A stretch of DNA of 64,000 bases from Erythrobacter aurantius (lineage in GTDB: Bacteria > Pseudomonadota > Alphaproteobacteria > Sphingomonadales > Sphingomonadaceae). The stretch is from the NCBI RefSeq assembly GCF_023823125.1, contig NZ_CP090949.1:2566001-2630000 (forward strand), read 5' to 3'. The notes under the pieces were generated by a model. It was not told the origin of the DNA. It did not search any database and worked only from the letters and a program-made list of their open reading frames with translations. The translations under genes and the position numbers were made by a program. Of this stretch, positions 1-8,045 are shown one piece after another. Position 1 is the stretch's first letter. Every line of letters begins with the position of its first letter.

Positions 1-577
1 TGCCGAAGAACATTTCCGTCGCCCCGCCCTTCGCCCCGGTGAACATCGTCGGGATACCGAATGCGCCGCGTTCGACCGCGTGATCGGTGTTGGCGGCAAG
101 GCCTTGCTTCACTTCGTCGGTCTGCGAACGCTCAAACAGGTCCTTCGCGTCGAAACCGGCAGCGGCGATGGCCGCGCCCAGCGTTTCGGGATTGAGCACA
201 TCCACCCCGTCTTCCCAGATTGCCGGCAGCAGGCTTTCGGCAAACTGCACCCCGCGCCCGTCCTGATCAGCGGCGTAGAGCATGCGTTGCAGCGTGATCG
301 AATTGAACGGAAACTGCGGGTGCAGACGGTATTTGTCGAGCTGGTGCTTTTTGATGAAACGCTGCATTTCGAGCATGTCGTATTCGACCTTGCCCTTAAC
401 GTCCTTGTTGCGGATCATCGGCGGGGCGTTGCCTGTCAGCTTGTGCATCCCGGCGAGGAACACCGGTGTCACGTCCAGTTCCGCACCGTTACGCTTCACC
501 AGTTCGCGCAGCGGCCACCATACGAGGTAGGCGTTGGGACTGACGAAATCGAAGATCAGTTCGACGCGGTTTGCCAT
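1..577 (-). CDS. 2-hydroxychromene-2-carboxylate isomerase-like DsbA-fold protein (3' end outside window)
   Basis: The minus-strand frame opens with ATG at 577 and runs off the left edge after 192 codons. The N-terminus carries FDFVSPNAY, typical of the kappa-GST/DsbA-fold family that includes 2-hydroxychromene-2-carboxylate isomerase, a glutathione-dependent enzyme of naphthalene-type degradation. The segment ERGAFGIPTMF near the visible end matches the family's conserved cis-Pro region, so only about 10 residues should be missing. There are no aromatic-degradation genes nearby, so the substrate is unknown and a general glutathione-linked role is possible. Family assignment is firm; the specific reaction is inferred. 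Confidence 0.85.
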   Translation of the reverse strand, partial: MANRVELIFDFVSPNAYLVWWPLRELVKRNGAELDVTPVFLAGMHKLTGNAPPMIRNKDVKGKVEYDMLEMQRFIKKHQLDKYRLHPQFPFNSITLQRMLYAADQDGRGVQFAESLLPAIWEDGVDVLNPETLGAAIAAAGFDAKDLFERSQTDEVKQGLAANTDHAVERGAFGIPTMFTGAKGGATEMFFG

Positions 578-749
578 GATGTGTGTCTCGCTTGCTTAGA
601 TGGACCTGCACGTGGGTAGTCACCGACACGCAGTGTCGCAAGCGCGGAGTCGAAGGCGAAGCCGCAGACGGCCAAAGGCCACCTGCATGCGCTCCCACAG
701 GGTTCGAAACAGCGTTTAGGACGCTCTCCCGGACGGGACAGCGCAACTA

Positions 750-2294
750 TCAGTGCGGCGCAAGGCCCAGTTCGATCCCGGTACGGTCTTCGAGCGCGAA
801 TTTGTCGAACAGGTCGGCGCTCGCCGCGTTCAGCCCCACAACGCGGGTGTGACGGCCGTTGCGACGCATCCGCTCGATCACCTTTTCCAGCGCGCCGATT
901 GCGGAAATGTCCCAGAAATGCGCCTTGGACACATCGATCACCACATGGTGCGCGGCGTCTTCATACTGGCTTTCGGGGCCGAGCTTCTCGACGAATTTGT
1001 CGACGCTGGCGAAGAATATCTCGCCGGTCACGACATAGACCGCGCTGTGCGGGCGGCGCACGCGTTCGACCGAGAACAGGTTCTTCACCTTTTGCGCGAA
1101 GAAAATGCCCGAAAGCAGCACGCCCGCCAGCACGCCCAGCGCAAGATCGTGTGTCCACACCACGACGACCACGGTGGCGATCATCACCACCGAACTGGTC
1201 CACGGATGGCGGCGCAGGTTGGGGATCGAATTCCAGCTGAAGGTCCCGATGCTGACCATGATCATCACCGCCACCAGCGCGGGCATCGGCACCTGACCCA
1301 CCCACGGGCCCAGCACAGTCAGCAGGAACAGCAGGAACGCACCGGCGGTGAAGGTGGACAGCCGCCCGCGCCCGCCGCTGGCGACGTTGATCACAGACTG
1401 CCCGATCATCGCGCAACCGCCCATCCCGCCAAAACAGGCGGCGACGATGTTGGCCACGCCCTGCCCCGCGCTCTCGCGCTGCTTGTTGCTTTCTGTATGC
1501 GTCATGTCGTCGACGATCTGCGCGGTCAGCAGGCTTTCGAGCAGGCCCACCGCCGCCATCGTCGCCGAATAGGGCGCGATGATCCGCAGCGTCTCCCACG
1601 TCAGCGGCACGTCGGGCAGCGCGAACACCGGCAACCCGTCGGGCAGCGTGCCCTCGCCCGCGACATTGTTGACCGGCAGTCCCCAGTAAACCGTCGCCGC
1701 CGTCAGCAGCAGGATCGCGACCAACGGGCTCGGCACGGCCTTGGTGATCCTCGGGAAGCCGTAGATGATCGCCAGCCCCGCCGCGACCATCGCCCAGGTC
1801 CACGGACCGACCCCGTCATTGCCGGGCATCAACTGCGGGATCTGCGCCATGAAGATCAGGATCGCGAGCGCGTTGACGAAGCCGGTGATGACGCTGCGGC
1901 TGACGAACTGCATCAGCAAATCGAGCCGCAGCAGCGCGGCAATCCCCTGAAACACACCCATCAGTATGGTCGCGGCGAACAGGTATTCGACCCCGTGATC
2001 GCGCACCAGCGGGATGACGACCACCGCCACAGCCGCCGTCGCCGCCGAGATCATGCCGGGTCGCCCGCCGGTGAAGGCGATGACCATCGCGATGGCTACG
2101 CTCGCATACAGCCCGACGCTGGGATCGACGCCCGCGATCAGCGCGAAACCAATCGCCTCGGGGATCAGCGCGAGCGCGACGACGATACCGGCAAGGATAT
2201 CGGCGCGCGGCTGCGCGAACCAGTCCTTGGCCAGATCTTTGGCCAGATCACGGCGGATCGTGTCCGCAGGGGTGCGTGTGGTTGTCATCGGCAT
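750..2294 (-). CDS. SulP family anion transporter with C-terminal STAS domain
   Basis: This inner-membrane permease is about 514 residues long. Residues 20-400 form repeated hydrophobic helices. The first segment ([20 protein letters not shown]) is the classic SulP entry, and the C-terminal 110 residues form a cytoplasmic STAS domain ([19 protein letters not shown]). SulP proteins carry sulfate, bicarbonate or dicarboxylates; the sequence alone does not give the substrate, and no carbonic anhydrase or sulfate-assimilation gene is adjacent. The frame is open up to 2375, but the extra residues are Arg/Ser-rich and unlike the family, so ATG 2294 or 2288 is preferred. No convincing ribosome-binding site is visible at either. 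Confidence 0.9.
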   Translation of the reverse strand: MPMTTTRTPADTIRRDLAKDLAKDWFAQPRADILAGIVVALALIPEAIGFALIAGVDPSVGLYASVAIAMVIAFTGGRPGMISAATAAVAVVVIPLVRDHGVEYLFAATILMGVFQGIAALLRLDLLMQFVSRSVITGFVNALAILIFMAQIPQLMPGNDGVGPWTWAMVAAGLAIIYGFPRITKAVPSPLVAILLLTAATVYWGLPVNNVAGEGTLPDGLPVFALPDVPLTWETLRIIAPYSATMAAVGLLESLLTAQIVDDMTHTESNKQRESAGQGVANIVAACFGGMGGCAMIGQSVINVASGGRGRLSTFTAGAFLLFLLTVLGPWVGQVPMPALVAVMIMVSIGTFSWNSIPNLRRHPWTSSVVMIATVVVVVWTHDLALGVLAGVLLSGIFFAQKVKNLFSVERVRRPHSAVYVVTGEIFFASVDKFVEKLGPESQYEDAAHHVVIDVSKAHFWDISAIGALEKVIERMRRNGRHTRVVGLNAASADLFDKFALEDRTGIELGLAPH

Positions 2295-2555
2295 TGTCCG
2301 GCTGTCGGGGGGAGAGCGCGCGGCCCTAGAGCCTGATGCTGCATTGCACAACCGCTGGCAGGCAAGAAAGATCAAGGTAAATTTCGGATTAGCACCCAGC
2401 GTTTCAGTTTTGTTAGGAGGATCAGTAATATAGCGGATGCATCATCAGCCGGTGTGGCATCTGCCAACAGGCTCCTGATTGTCGTTCCAGACGCCCGCGC
2501 CCCATGTCGAGGTTGCACCCCTCTTCCCCAAGGCAAAGGCGGGATGTGCTTGGAA

Positions 2556-2593
2556 ACCGGGGTGGTGTGCAATGCGCACTGCCCCGGTTTTTT
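2556..2593 (+). terminator. Intrinsic terminator with no assigned gene
   Basis: Arms ACCGGGG...GTGTGC and GCGCAC...CCCCGGT close around a short AAT loop and are followed by six T residues. The stem is GC-rich with one G-T pair. No plus-strand gene ends upstream, since sulP is on the other strand, so this may end a small RNA or be left from a lost gene. Confidence 0.65.
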
Positions 2594-2624
2594 GTTGGGA
2601 ACTCCTCGCACCGCGCTACCGTCG

Positions 2625-2643
2625 CCCCGTGCTTGACACGGGG
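2625..2643. repeat. REP-like palindrome CCCCGTG-cttga-CACGGGG
   Basis: Perfect 7-bp arms surround a CTTGA loop. Palindromes of the form CCCGG-ACTTGATC-CCGGG are, from general knowledge, scattered between genes in sphingomonad genomes and are often followed by a GIY-YIG gene, as here. A genome-wide count would decide whether it is a repeat family. Confidence 0.55.
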
Positions 2644-2684
2644 CCTGGCTTTTCTTTCTTCAGCGTCGGCGCAATACCCGGTGC

Positions 2685-2735
2685 ATGGAGAAGGGTGGCT
2701 GGGTCTACATCATGGCGAACCGCTATCGCGGCGCA
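2685..2735 (+). pseudogene. 5' remnant of a GIY-YIG nuclease family gene
   Basis: The frame from ATG 2685 encodes MEKGGWVYIMANRYRG. This is the usual start of the small (about 90-residue) GIY-YIG superfamily proteins, in which VYIMA-RYRG is followed by TMYIGVT and the catalytic region. Similarity stops at about 2731, where an AT-richer sequence begins. The frame stays open to 2957, but the remaining 70 residues show no GIY-YIG features, so the gene is read as truncated by a rearrangement and not as a working protein. Confidence 0.7.
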
Positions 2736-2957
2736 AATGTAAGCCCTGAAATTTGCACGGACCGTCCAGCCTTCAAATCATCACGCAACGCTTGTCGATC
2801 TCGCTTAGTCGTCCTGTTAAAAACCCCCAGAGACTTAAGAGCGGTATTCACTGCGGGATATGATGCTTCGCCAACACGACAAGGTATCGGTTTTCCCGGC
2901 ATAAGTGCTTGCTCCGATTTAAAGGACGGCCGAGTTACAAGGATGCATAGGAGCTAG

Positions 2958-3230
2958 TTGGTGGTCAAGTTTCTCTACTGTTGGCGCTGCAAGATTGAAG
3001 TCCCAGTCGTAGAAATGCACGAGTGGGAACAGATCATCCAAGCTGGACCAATTCACTCGGATATGCTGCGGAAATACAATCAGATCACCGATTTTGGTGA
3101 GACCAACTTCAATGCCGTTCTGCACCATAGGGTAATTGATTTTGGCCCTCCGTGCGAAAGTTGCGGTAAGCCATTGCGAACTGCCAAGGCTAGGTACTGC
3201 GCGGAGTGCGGCGCATCTCGTTCCCTTTAA
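2958..3230 (+). CDS. Small protein with two Cys pairs (zinc-ribbon-like), unrecognised
   Basis: The frame encodes up to 90 residues starting at TTG 2958 or, more likely, GTG 2961, which lies 7 bases behind AGGAG (2949-2953). An N-terminal CWRC pair and a C-terminal CESCG...CAECG pair suggest one or two zinc ribbons; the middle is acidic and hydrophobic. Base composition is clearly lower in GC than the flanking core genes, and the gene sits just past a truncated GIY-YIG start, which suggests acquisition by transfer. Function is unknown. The Cys pattern and the placed ribosome-binding site make it a probable real gene. Confidence 0.6.
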   Translation: MVVKFLYCWRCKIEVPVVEMHEWEQIIQAGPIHSDMLRKYNQITDFGETNFNAVLHHRVIDFGPPCESCGKPLRTAKARYCAECGASRSL

Positions 3231-3307
3231 AGAATCGCCGTTACAACACCAATTCGATTGCATCCGGCCTGCCTGCCGACAGACCGCTTAGCCCTTGGGC
3301 AAGGCCC

Positions 3308-4525
3308 TCAAATCCCCGCAGCGCTCAACGCCCGGTCCATGTCCTCGGTCAGGTCGGCGATGTCTTCCAGTCCGACGTTGATCCGCAGCAGCCCCTCGGT
3401 CACTCCCATTTCGGCGCGAGCTTCGGCGCCCATATTCGCGTGGGTGGTGCTGGCCGGGTGGCACATAAGGCTCTTTGAATCGCCGATGTTGTTGGAGATG
3501 TCGATCAGCTCCAGCGCATCGAGGATCGCAAAGGCGCGTTCGCGGCTGCCCACGTCAAAGGCGAAGATCGGCCCGGTCGCCTCCATCTGGCTGATGGCAA
3601 GCGCATGGCGCGGGTGGCTGGCGAGGCCCGGATGGCGCATTTCGCCCCCGGCCTTCACGATTCGCGGTTCGAGGAATTCGCCCAAGGCTACCGCGCTGCG
3701 GCTCTGATGATGGGCGCGCAGGGAAAGCGTCTCCAGCCCCTTCATCACCACCCACGCGTTGAAGGCGGAAATGGTCGGCCCGGTGTTGCGCTGGAACGGC
3801 ATCAGCACTTCGTTGATCCATTGTCCGCTGCCGCAGATCGCGCCTGCCAGCACGCGCCCCTGACCGTCCATCAGCTTGGTCGCGGAATAGGCGACCACAT
3901 CCGCGCCCAGTTCCAGCGGGCGTTGCAGCGCTGGCGAGGCAAAGGCGTTGTCGACCACGGTGGTGATCCCGTGCGCCTTGGCCAGATCGCAGACGAACTT
4001 CAGGTCCACCACGTCCAGCGTCGGATTGGCCGGAGTTTCGAAGAAGAACACCTTGGTGTTGGGGCGGATCGCCTGTTCCCATTCGGCGTCCACCGCGCTG
4101 TCGATCACGCTGGTTTCGATGCCGAAACGCGGCAGCAGGTGATCGACCAGCCAGCGGCACGAGCCGAAGGCAGCGCGCGCGGCAACCACGTGATCGCCTG
4201 CCGAAAGCTGGCACAGCAAGGCCGCCGTCATCGCCGCCATGCCGCTGGCCTGGGCGCGGCAGCTTTCCGCTCCTTCGAGCAGCGCGATACGTTCTTCCAG
4301 CATCGCCACCGTCGGGTTCTGGAGGCGCGAATAGGTCATGCCCTCGGCATCGCCCGCAAACCGGTCTGCCACAGTCTGCGCGTCGTCATAGGTGTAGCCC
4401 GATGACAGGAACAGCGCCTCGGAGGTCTCGCCATGCTCGCTGCGCCATGTGCCGCCGCGCACGGCCTGTGTTGCGGGTCGCCAGTTGCGCGTCGCGGCGC
4501 GGTTCATTCCGGTGGTCTTCTTCAT
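3308..4525 (-). CDS. metZ: O-succinylhomoserine sulfhydrylase
   Basis: This PLP enzyme of 405 residues makes homocysteine from O-succinylhomoserine and sulfide in methionine synthesis. It is a full-length Cys/Met-metabolism fold-type I protein: YSRLQNPT near residue 65, the phosphate-binding QASGMAA near 92, the Asp of VVDNAFASP near 192, and the PLP lysine K217 in SATKLMDGQG. The AF/GSCRWL region and the succinylated-substrate type are usual in alphaproteobacterial MetZ; cystathionine gamma-synthase is the main alternative. The tetR gene ends 11 bp upstream on the same strand, leaving no room for a SAM riboswitch directly ahead. Confidence 0.93.
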   Translation of the reverse strand: MKKTTGMNRAATRNWRPATQAVRGGTWRSEHGETSEALFLSSGYTYDDAQTVADRFAGDAEGMTYSRLQNPTVAMLEERIALLEGAESCRAQASGMAAMTAALLCQLSAGDHVVAARAAFGSCRWLVDHLLPRFGIETSVIDSAVDAEWEQAIRPNTKVFFFETPANPTLDVVDLKFVCDLAKAHGITTVVDNAFASPALQRPLELGADVVAYSATKLMDGQGRVLAGAICGSGQWINEVLMPFQRNTGPTISAFNAWVVMKGLETLSLRAHHQSRSAVALGEFLEPRIVKAGGEMRHPGLASHPRHALAISQMEATGPIFAFDVGSRERAFAILDALELIDISNNIGDSKSLMCHPASTTHANMGAEARAEMGVTEGLLRINVGLEDIADLTEDMDRALSAAGI

Positions 4526-4536
4526 GGGAGAGCCGA

Positions 4537-5097
4537 TTAGTCGCCCTCAGCCCCGCCCGCAAGCAGAGCCGCATGCAATCCTGCACGCGCGGTGCGTGCA
4601 TGGCCGACAGTGCCTAGCATCAGGCTGCCTTCGATCAGGGTGAGGAGATAGCGCGCCCCGCCTGCCGGATCGGGATCATCGGCGGGCATCTGCCCTTCGA
4701 GCCATTCGAGCAGCCGCGCCATCATCGCTTCGGCCGCCTCGCGATAGCCGGAAACCCCGCGCGCCGCCCCGGCGACGATTTCCCACCACAGCGCCATGAA
4801 GGGACGCATCGCCGGATCGCCTGCCTGCGCCATCACCCGCGCGACGACCTCTTGCCGGGTGAGCGCGCGTTCCTGACCCATGCCTGCATCGAGCCTTTCG
4901 GAATAGACCTGCGCGACATATTCGAGCAGATCGGCAATCAGCCGCTCCTTGTTGCCGAAATGGTAGATCAGCATCCGGTCGCTCGTCCCGGCAGCCTTGG
5001 CCAAGGGACGCAGGCTCGCCCCGCCAAGACCTCGCGCCAGAACATGCGCGGCCATCATCGGCAGAAGGGTTTCGCGAGTCAGCTGGGCTTTCGACAT
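4537..5097 (-). CDS. TetR/AcrR family transcriptional regulator
   Basis: This is a cytoplasmic repressor of about 186 residues. The N-terminal helix-turn-helix is clear (LRPLAKAAGTSDRMLIYHFGNKE, about residues 28-50); the C-terminal ligand domain is not diagnostic. The start is ATG 5097 because AAGAGGAAA lies directly ahead; the frame's earlier ATG (5145) would put coding sequence over the operators. It is divergent from a small membrane protein gene, and two TGTAGC/GCTACA inverted repeats fill the gap, so it probably represses both itself and that gene. metZ follows 11 bp downstream and may be cotranscribed. The ligand is unknown. Confidence 0.9.
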   Translation of the reverse strand: MSKAQLTRETLLPMMAAHVLARGLGGASLRPLAKAAGTSDRMLIYHFGNKERLIADLLEYVAQVYSERLDAGMGQERALTRQEVVARVMAQAGDPAMRPFMALWWEIVAGAARGVSGYREAAEAMMARLLEWLEGQMPADDPDPAGGARYLLTLIEGSLMLGTVGHARTARAGLHAALLAGGAEGD

Positions 5098-5104
5098 TTT
5101 CCTC

Positions 5105-5133
5105 TTGTAGCGGACGCTACACCCATCTATCAA
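5105..5133 (+). promoter_or_regulatory. Putative promoter of the TetR-divergent membrane protein gene
   Basis: TTGTAG (5105-5110) and TATCAA (5128-5133) are spaced by 17 bp, placing transcription start near 5140. The -35 box lies in the first operator and the start point in the second, which would suit repression by steric block. This is inferred from sequence only. Confidence 0.4.
5106..5121. promoter_or_regulatory. TetR operator 1, TGTAGCG-GA-CGCTACA
   Basis: Perfect 7-bp inverted repeat with a 2-bp spacer, 8 bases upstream of the tetR start codon. Size and symmetry are typical of TetR-family operators. Confidence 0.75.
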
Positions 5134-5137
5134 CGTC

Positions 5138-5153
5138 TGTAGCAACCGCTACA
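5138..5153. promoter_or_regulatory. TetR operator 2, TGTAGC-AACC-GCTACA
   Basis: This is a second copy of the same element with 6-bp perfect arms, centred 32 bp from operator 1 (about three helical turns) and 20 bp before the membrane-protein start codon. Two same-face sites suggest cooperative or paired-dimer binding. Confidence 0.75.
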
Positions 5154-5173
5154 AAACCTCTGGAGGAATCCCC

Positions 5174-5563
5174 ATGAGCCCCACCGAAATCCTGTTCATC
5201 CTCGGCGGCGTTGTCGCCGTGATCGGCTTTGTCGCCGTGCTGGCGAGCAAGCGTGAAACCGGCAGCGTGCTGCTGTTCGCAATGCTGTGCGGCGGCTTTT
5301 CGGCCTACACCGGGATACAGATCTGGCAGGAAGGCATCCCGATGTTCTGGACCAACCATTCGCAGAACATGACGGGCGTTCAGGTGTGGTGGGATTTGAT
5401 CCTTGCGGTGCTGATCGCGCTGTTCTTCATCGCGCCGCGTGCGCGCAAGGCGGGGATGAACCTGCCCTTGTGGGGATTGCTGGTCGTCTCCACCGCCAGC
5501 ATCGGCCTCACGGCCATGTGCGCGCGGCTGTTCTGGCTGGAAAGCCAAAAGAACCCGGCCTGA
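5174..5563 (+). CDS. Small four-helix membrane protein under TetR control
   Basis: The 129-residue protein has hydrophobic spans at about residues 5-24, 31-50, 68-88 and 97-115 and short polar loops, consistent with four inner-membrane helices. It has a strong ribosome-binding site (GGAGG at 5161-5165) and follows two operator repeats shared with the divergent TetR gene. No family is recognised with certainty. It has no transporter signature and is too long and Glu-poor in TM1 to be an obvious SMR drug exporter. The layout suggests a response to a small lipophilic or toxic molecule sensed by the TetR protein. Confidence 0.8.
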   Translation: MSPTEILFILGGVVAVIGFVAVLASKRETGSVLLFAMLCGGFSAYTGIQIWQEGIPMFWTNHSQNMTGVQVWWDLILAVLIALFFIAPRARKAGMNLPLWGLLVVSTASIGLTAMCARLFWLESQKNPA

Positions 5564-5607
5564 AAGCTCTTGCCCGGCACCGGGTGCGGCCCTAATCCTC
5601 GCACCCG

Positions 5608-6951
5608 ATGCCAGAGGCCGCCGCTCCCGATTTGTCGACGCCGGACACGCCGGCCCTGCCCCCTTCCCATCCGCATGATCCGTGGCTCTGGTGCATCGCC
5701 ATCCCCGCGCTGTTCGCCGCCGTCGCCGTGATCGGCCTGACGATCCCGTCAAAGCCGTATTTCGACGAGATCCATTATCTGCCCGCCGCGCGCGAGATGA
5801 TCGAGATGTGGAACGGGCTGACGGGCGAATACGACAATCGCGAACACCCGATGCTGGGCAAGCTGCTGATCGCTATCGGCATGGAGCTGTTCGGCGACAA
5901 TCCGCTGGGCTGGCGGATCATGCCGCTGATCGCCGGGACAATCGCCGTGGGCGCGAGCATGCGCGCGCTGTGGCACGCCAGCCATGATCGCTTCGCCACC
6001 GCTGCTTTCGGTGTATTGCTGGCGACCGGATTCCACCTGTTCATCCATGCCCGCATCGCCATGCTCGACATCTTCATGGTCGCGTTTCTGGCGATTGCCG
6101 CATGGCAATTCGCCGCCGCGATCAGGGAGCCGGAGACGGGCCGGAAGCGGCTGGCGCTGACCGGGATTGCCATTGGTTGCGCGCTGGGCGCGAAATGGAA
6201 CGCGGTGCCGCTGGCGATGGCGTTTGGCCTCGCGTTTTTCGCGGCGCGGCTGTCCGCCGGGCGGCGGCGCCTTTTCACCAGCAGGCGCGGAATTCCCGTG
6301 CCGGGAATCAGTCTGATCGAGGCTTTCGTGTGGCTCGGGATTGTGCCGCTGGCGGTCTATGCGCTCACCTTTACGCCGGGATACTGGTTGGGGAGCGAAT
6401 TCCACCCCTCCCCGCTCGCCGAAAACGGGCTGATCGGGCTGCACCGCGAAATGCTGGACCTGCAACAGCAAGTGCTCAGCCCCCACGCCTACCAGAGCAC
6501 ATGGCCGCAATGGGTACTGAACACCCGCGGGATCTGGTATCTCTACGAGAATGTCGACGGGGCGCAGCGCGGGGTGATGCTGATCGGCAATCCGATCACC
6601 ATGCTGCTAGGCCTGCCCGCGCTCTTGTGGTGCCTGCTGACGGGCGTTTCGCGCAGCGACTGGGCAAAAATCGGGGTGGTGGCCGGCTATGCCGTGACGC
6701 TCGGCCTGTGGCTGATCGCGCCCAAGCCGGTGCAGTTCTATTACCACTATGTCATGCCAAGCGTGTTCCTGCTCGCCGCGCTGGCACTGTCGTTGAGCGA
6801 CCTTCGCGAAGCCGGGCGCGCGTCATGGGCCTATGGCGTGCTGGCCGCGAGCGTCGGCTTCTTCGCGCTGTTCTACAAGGTGCTGTCCGCCACCGCGCTC
6901 GACGGACCGATGAGCTTTGCCAACTGGGCTTGGATCGCGGGCTGGCGCTAG
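5608..6951 (+). CDS. Dolichyl-phosphate-mannose-protein mannosyltransferase family (GT39, PMT) glycosyltransferase
   Basis: This polytopic inner-membrane protein has 447 residues. After an N-terminal Pro-rich tail and the first helix, the first periplasmic loop carries FDEIHYLPAA, with the acidic pair D53-E54 that is catalytic in PMT enzymes, then REHPMLGKLLIAIG. This is strong evidence for the GT-C/PMT fold. Such enzymes move mannose or a similar sugar from a polyprenyl carrier to protein or another acceptor on the outer face of the membrane. Its end overlaps by 4 bp, tail to tail, with a polyprenyl-phosphate-sugar-synthase-like gene, a plausible donor-maker. Sugar and acceptor are unknown. 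Confidence 0.88.
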   Translation: MPEAAAPDLSTPDTPALPPSHPHDPWLWCIAIPALFAAVAVIGLTIPSKPYFDEIHYLPAAREMIEMWNGLTGEYDNREHPMLGKLLIAIGMELFGDNPLGWRIMPLIAGTIAVGASMRALWHASHDRFATAAFGVLLATGFHLFIHARIAMLDIFMVAFLAIAAWQFAAAIREPETGRKRLALTGIAIGCALGAKWNAVPLAMAFGLAFFAARLSAGRRRLFTSRRGIPVPGISLIEAFVWLGIVPLAVYALTFTPGYWLGSEFHPSPLAENGLIGLHREMLDLQQQVLSPHAYQSTWPQWVLNTRGIWYLYENVDGAQRGVMLIGNPITMLLGLPALLWCLLTGVSRSDWAKIGVVAGYAVTLGLWLIAPKPVQFYYHYVMPSVFLLAALALSLSDLREAGRASWAYGVLAASVGFFALFYKVLSATALDGPMSFANWAWIAGWR

Positions 6952-8033
6952 AACCGCCCCCACACAAACCGGCTGCTAAGGGCGTAATTCCACACCGATC
7001 CGATCAGTATCCCAGCCAACGCGGCGAGCGCCCAGAACACGCCCTGTTCGTTGAGGAAGGTCGCCACCGCGACATTGGCGAAGGCCCCGATGGCGCAGGT
7101 CAGGCAGAAACCCGCCCAGCCGCGCAGCACTTCGCTCCAGCCTTTCAGCCGCTTGTCGCGGTACGTCAGCCAGTTGTTGAGCCAGAAGTTGAAGCTCATT
7201 GCGGTGATCACAGCGGCAAGCTGCGCCTGCCAGAACGCCGCCGCCACTGCCAGCAGCGCGCCCAGCACCGCGTAATGCACCACCACGCCCAGCGCACCGA
7301 CCGTGCCGAACAGCGCAAACCGCGTCGGGATCACCCTGCCCAGTGTCTTGTCATAAAGCCCGGCCAGGAAATCGAACAGCACCGCGCGATCAAGCTTGCT
7401 TTCGCCTTCGCGGCGTTTCGAGAAATTCAGGGGAAATTCCTTCACCGTCATGGGACTGTCGGCGGTGGCGAGCAGATCGAGCAGAATCTTGAACCCGATG
7501 CCCGACAATCGCGGCACAAGCGCGCGCGCCGTCGCAGTGGGCAGCATGAAATACCCGCTCATCGGATCGGTTAGCTCCACCCCGGTGATGCGCCTCGCGA
7601 TGGCATTGGCAAAGCCGGAAAGCCGCTCACGCTCGGGCTCGTCCCAGTCGGCGGTGCTGGCCCCTTCGGCAAAGCGGCTGGCGACGCAGATTTGCGCCTC
7701 CCCTGCCTTGAGCGCGGCGAGCATTCGCGGCAGCAATGCGGGATCGTGCTGGTGATCGGCGTCCATCACCGCCGCAAAGGGCGCGGCAGTGGCACAGAAC
7801 CCCTCTATCGCCGCGCTGGCAAGTCCGCGTCGTCCGATCCGCTGGATCACCCGCACGCGCCGGTCAGCCAGTGCCAGATCGCGCGCTTCGTCGGCGGTGC
7901 CGTCCTTGCTGTCGTCATCGACGATCAGCACTTCCCAGCCATCCGGCCCCAGCGCATCCGCTATCCGCGCGACCAGCGGCGCGAGATTGCCACGCTCGTT
8001 CAGCGTGGGAAGGATGATTGCAAGATCAAGCAT
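6948..8033 (-). CDS. GT2 polyprenol-phosphate glycosyltransferase fused to a GtrA membrane domain
   Basis: This 361-residue protein has two parts. Residues 1-220 are a GT2 domain like dolichol-phosphate mannose synthase: ILPTLNE, VDDDSKDGT (residues 38-46) and the DxD-type DADHQHDP (91-98). From about 230 to the C-terminus is a GtrA-like domain with four helices (FALFGTVGALG, FWLNNWLTYRDKR). It would load a sugar on polyprenyl phosphate and help place it across the membrane. The converging neighbour is a PMT-type transferase that could use this product. leuB lies 12 bp upstream on the same strand, so it may be read with the recO-leuB unit. Confidence 0.9.
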   Translation of the reverse strand: MLDLAIILPTLNERGNLAPLVARIADALGPDGWEVLIVDDDSKDGTADEARDLALADRRVRVIQRIGRRGLASAAIEGFCATAAPFAAVMDADHQHDPALLPRMLAALKAGEAQICVASRFAEGASTADWDEPERERLSGFANAIARRITGVELTDPMSGYFMLPTATARALVPRLSGIGFKILLDLLATADSPMTVKEFPLNFSKRREGESKLDRAVLFDFLAGLYDKTLGRVIPTRFALFGTVGALGVVVHYAVLGALLAVAAAFWQAQLAAVITAMSFNFWLNNWLTYRDKRLKGWSEVLRGWAGFCLTCAIGAFANVAVATFLNEQGVFWALAALAGILIGSVWNYALSSRFVWGRF

Positions 8034-8045
8034 GGGTGAAGCGGA

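Larger units (their letters stand above)
2295..2957. other. 663-bp stretch without an intact gene, upstream of sulP
   Basis: This stretch holds the presumed sulP promoter, an orphan plus-strand terminator (2556-2593), a REP-like palindrome (2625-2643), the truncated start of a GIY-YIG gene (2685-2735), and about 220 bases of AT-richer sequence with no supported ORF. Short frames present here have no recognisable protein features. Confidence 0.7.

Noticed and set aside
753..2336. 527-codon open frame on the plus strand opposite sulP
   Set aside because: It is exactly antisense to a clear SulP gene and its product is Arg/His/Asp-rich with no fold signature. It is a GC-rich third-position effect.
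4526..4536. SAM riboswitch upstream of metZ
   Set aside because: Only 11 bp separate the upstream tetR gene from metZ, too little for any SAM aptamer.
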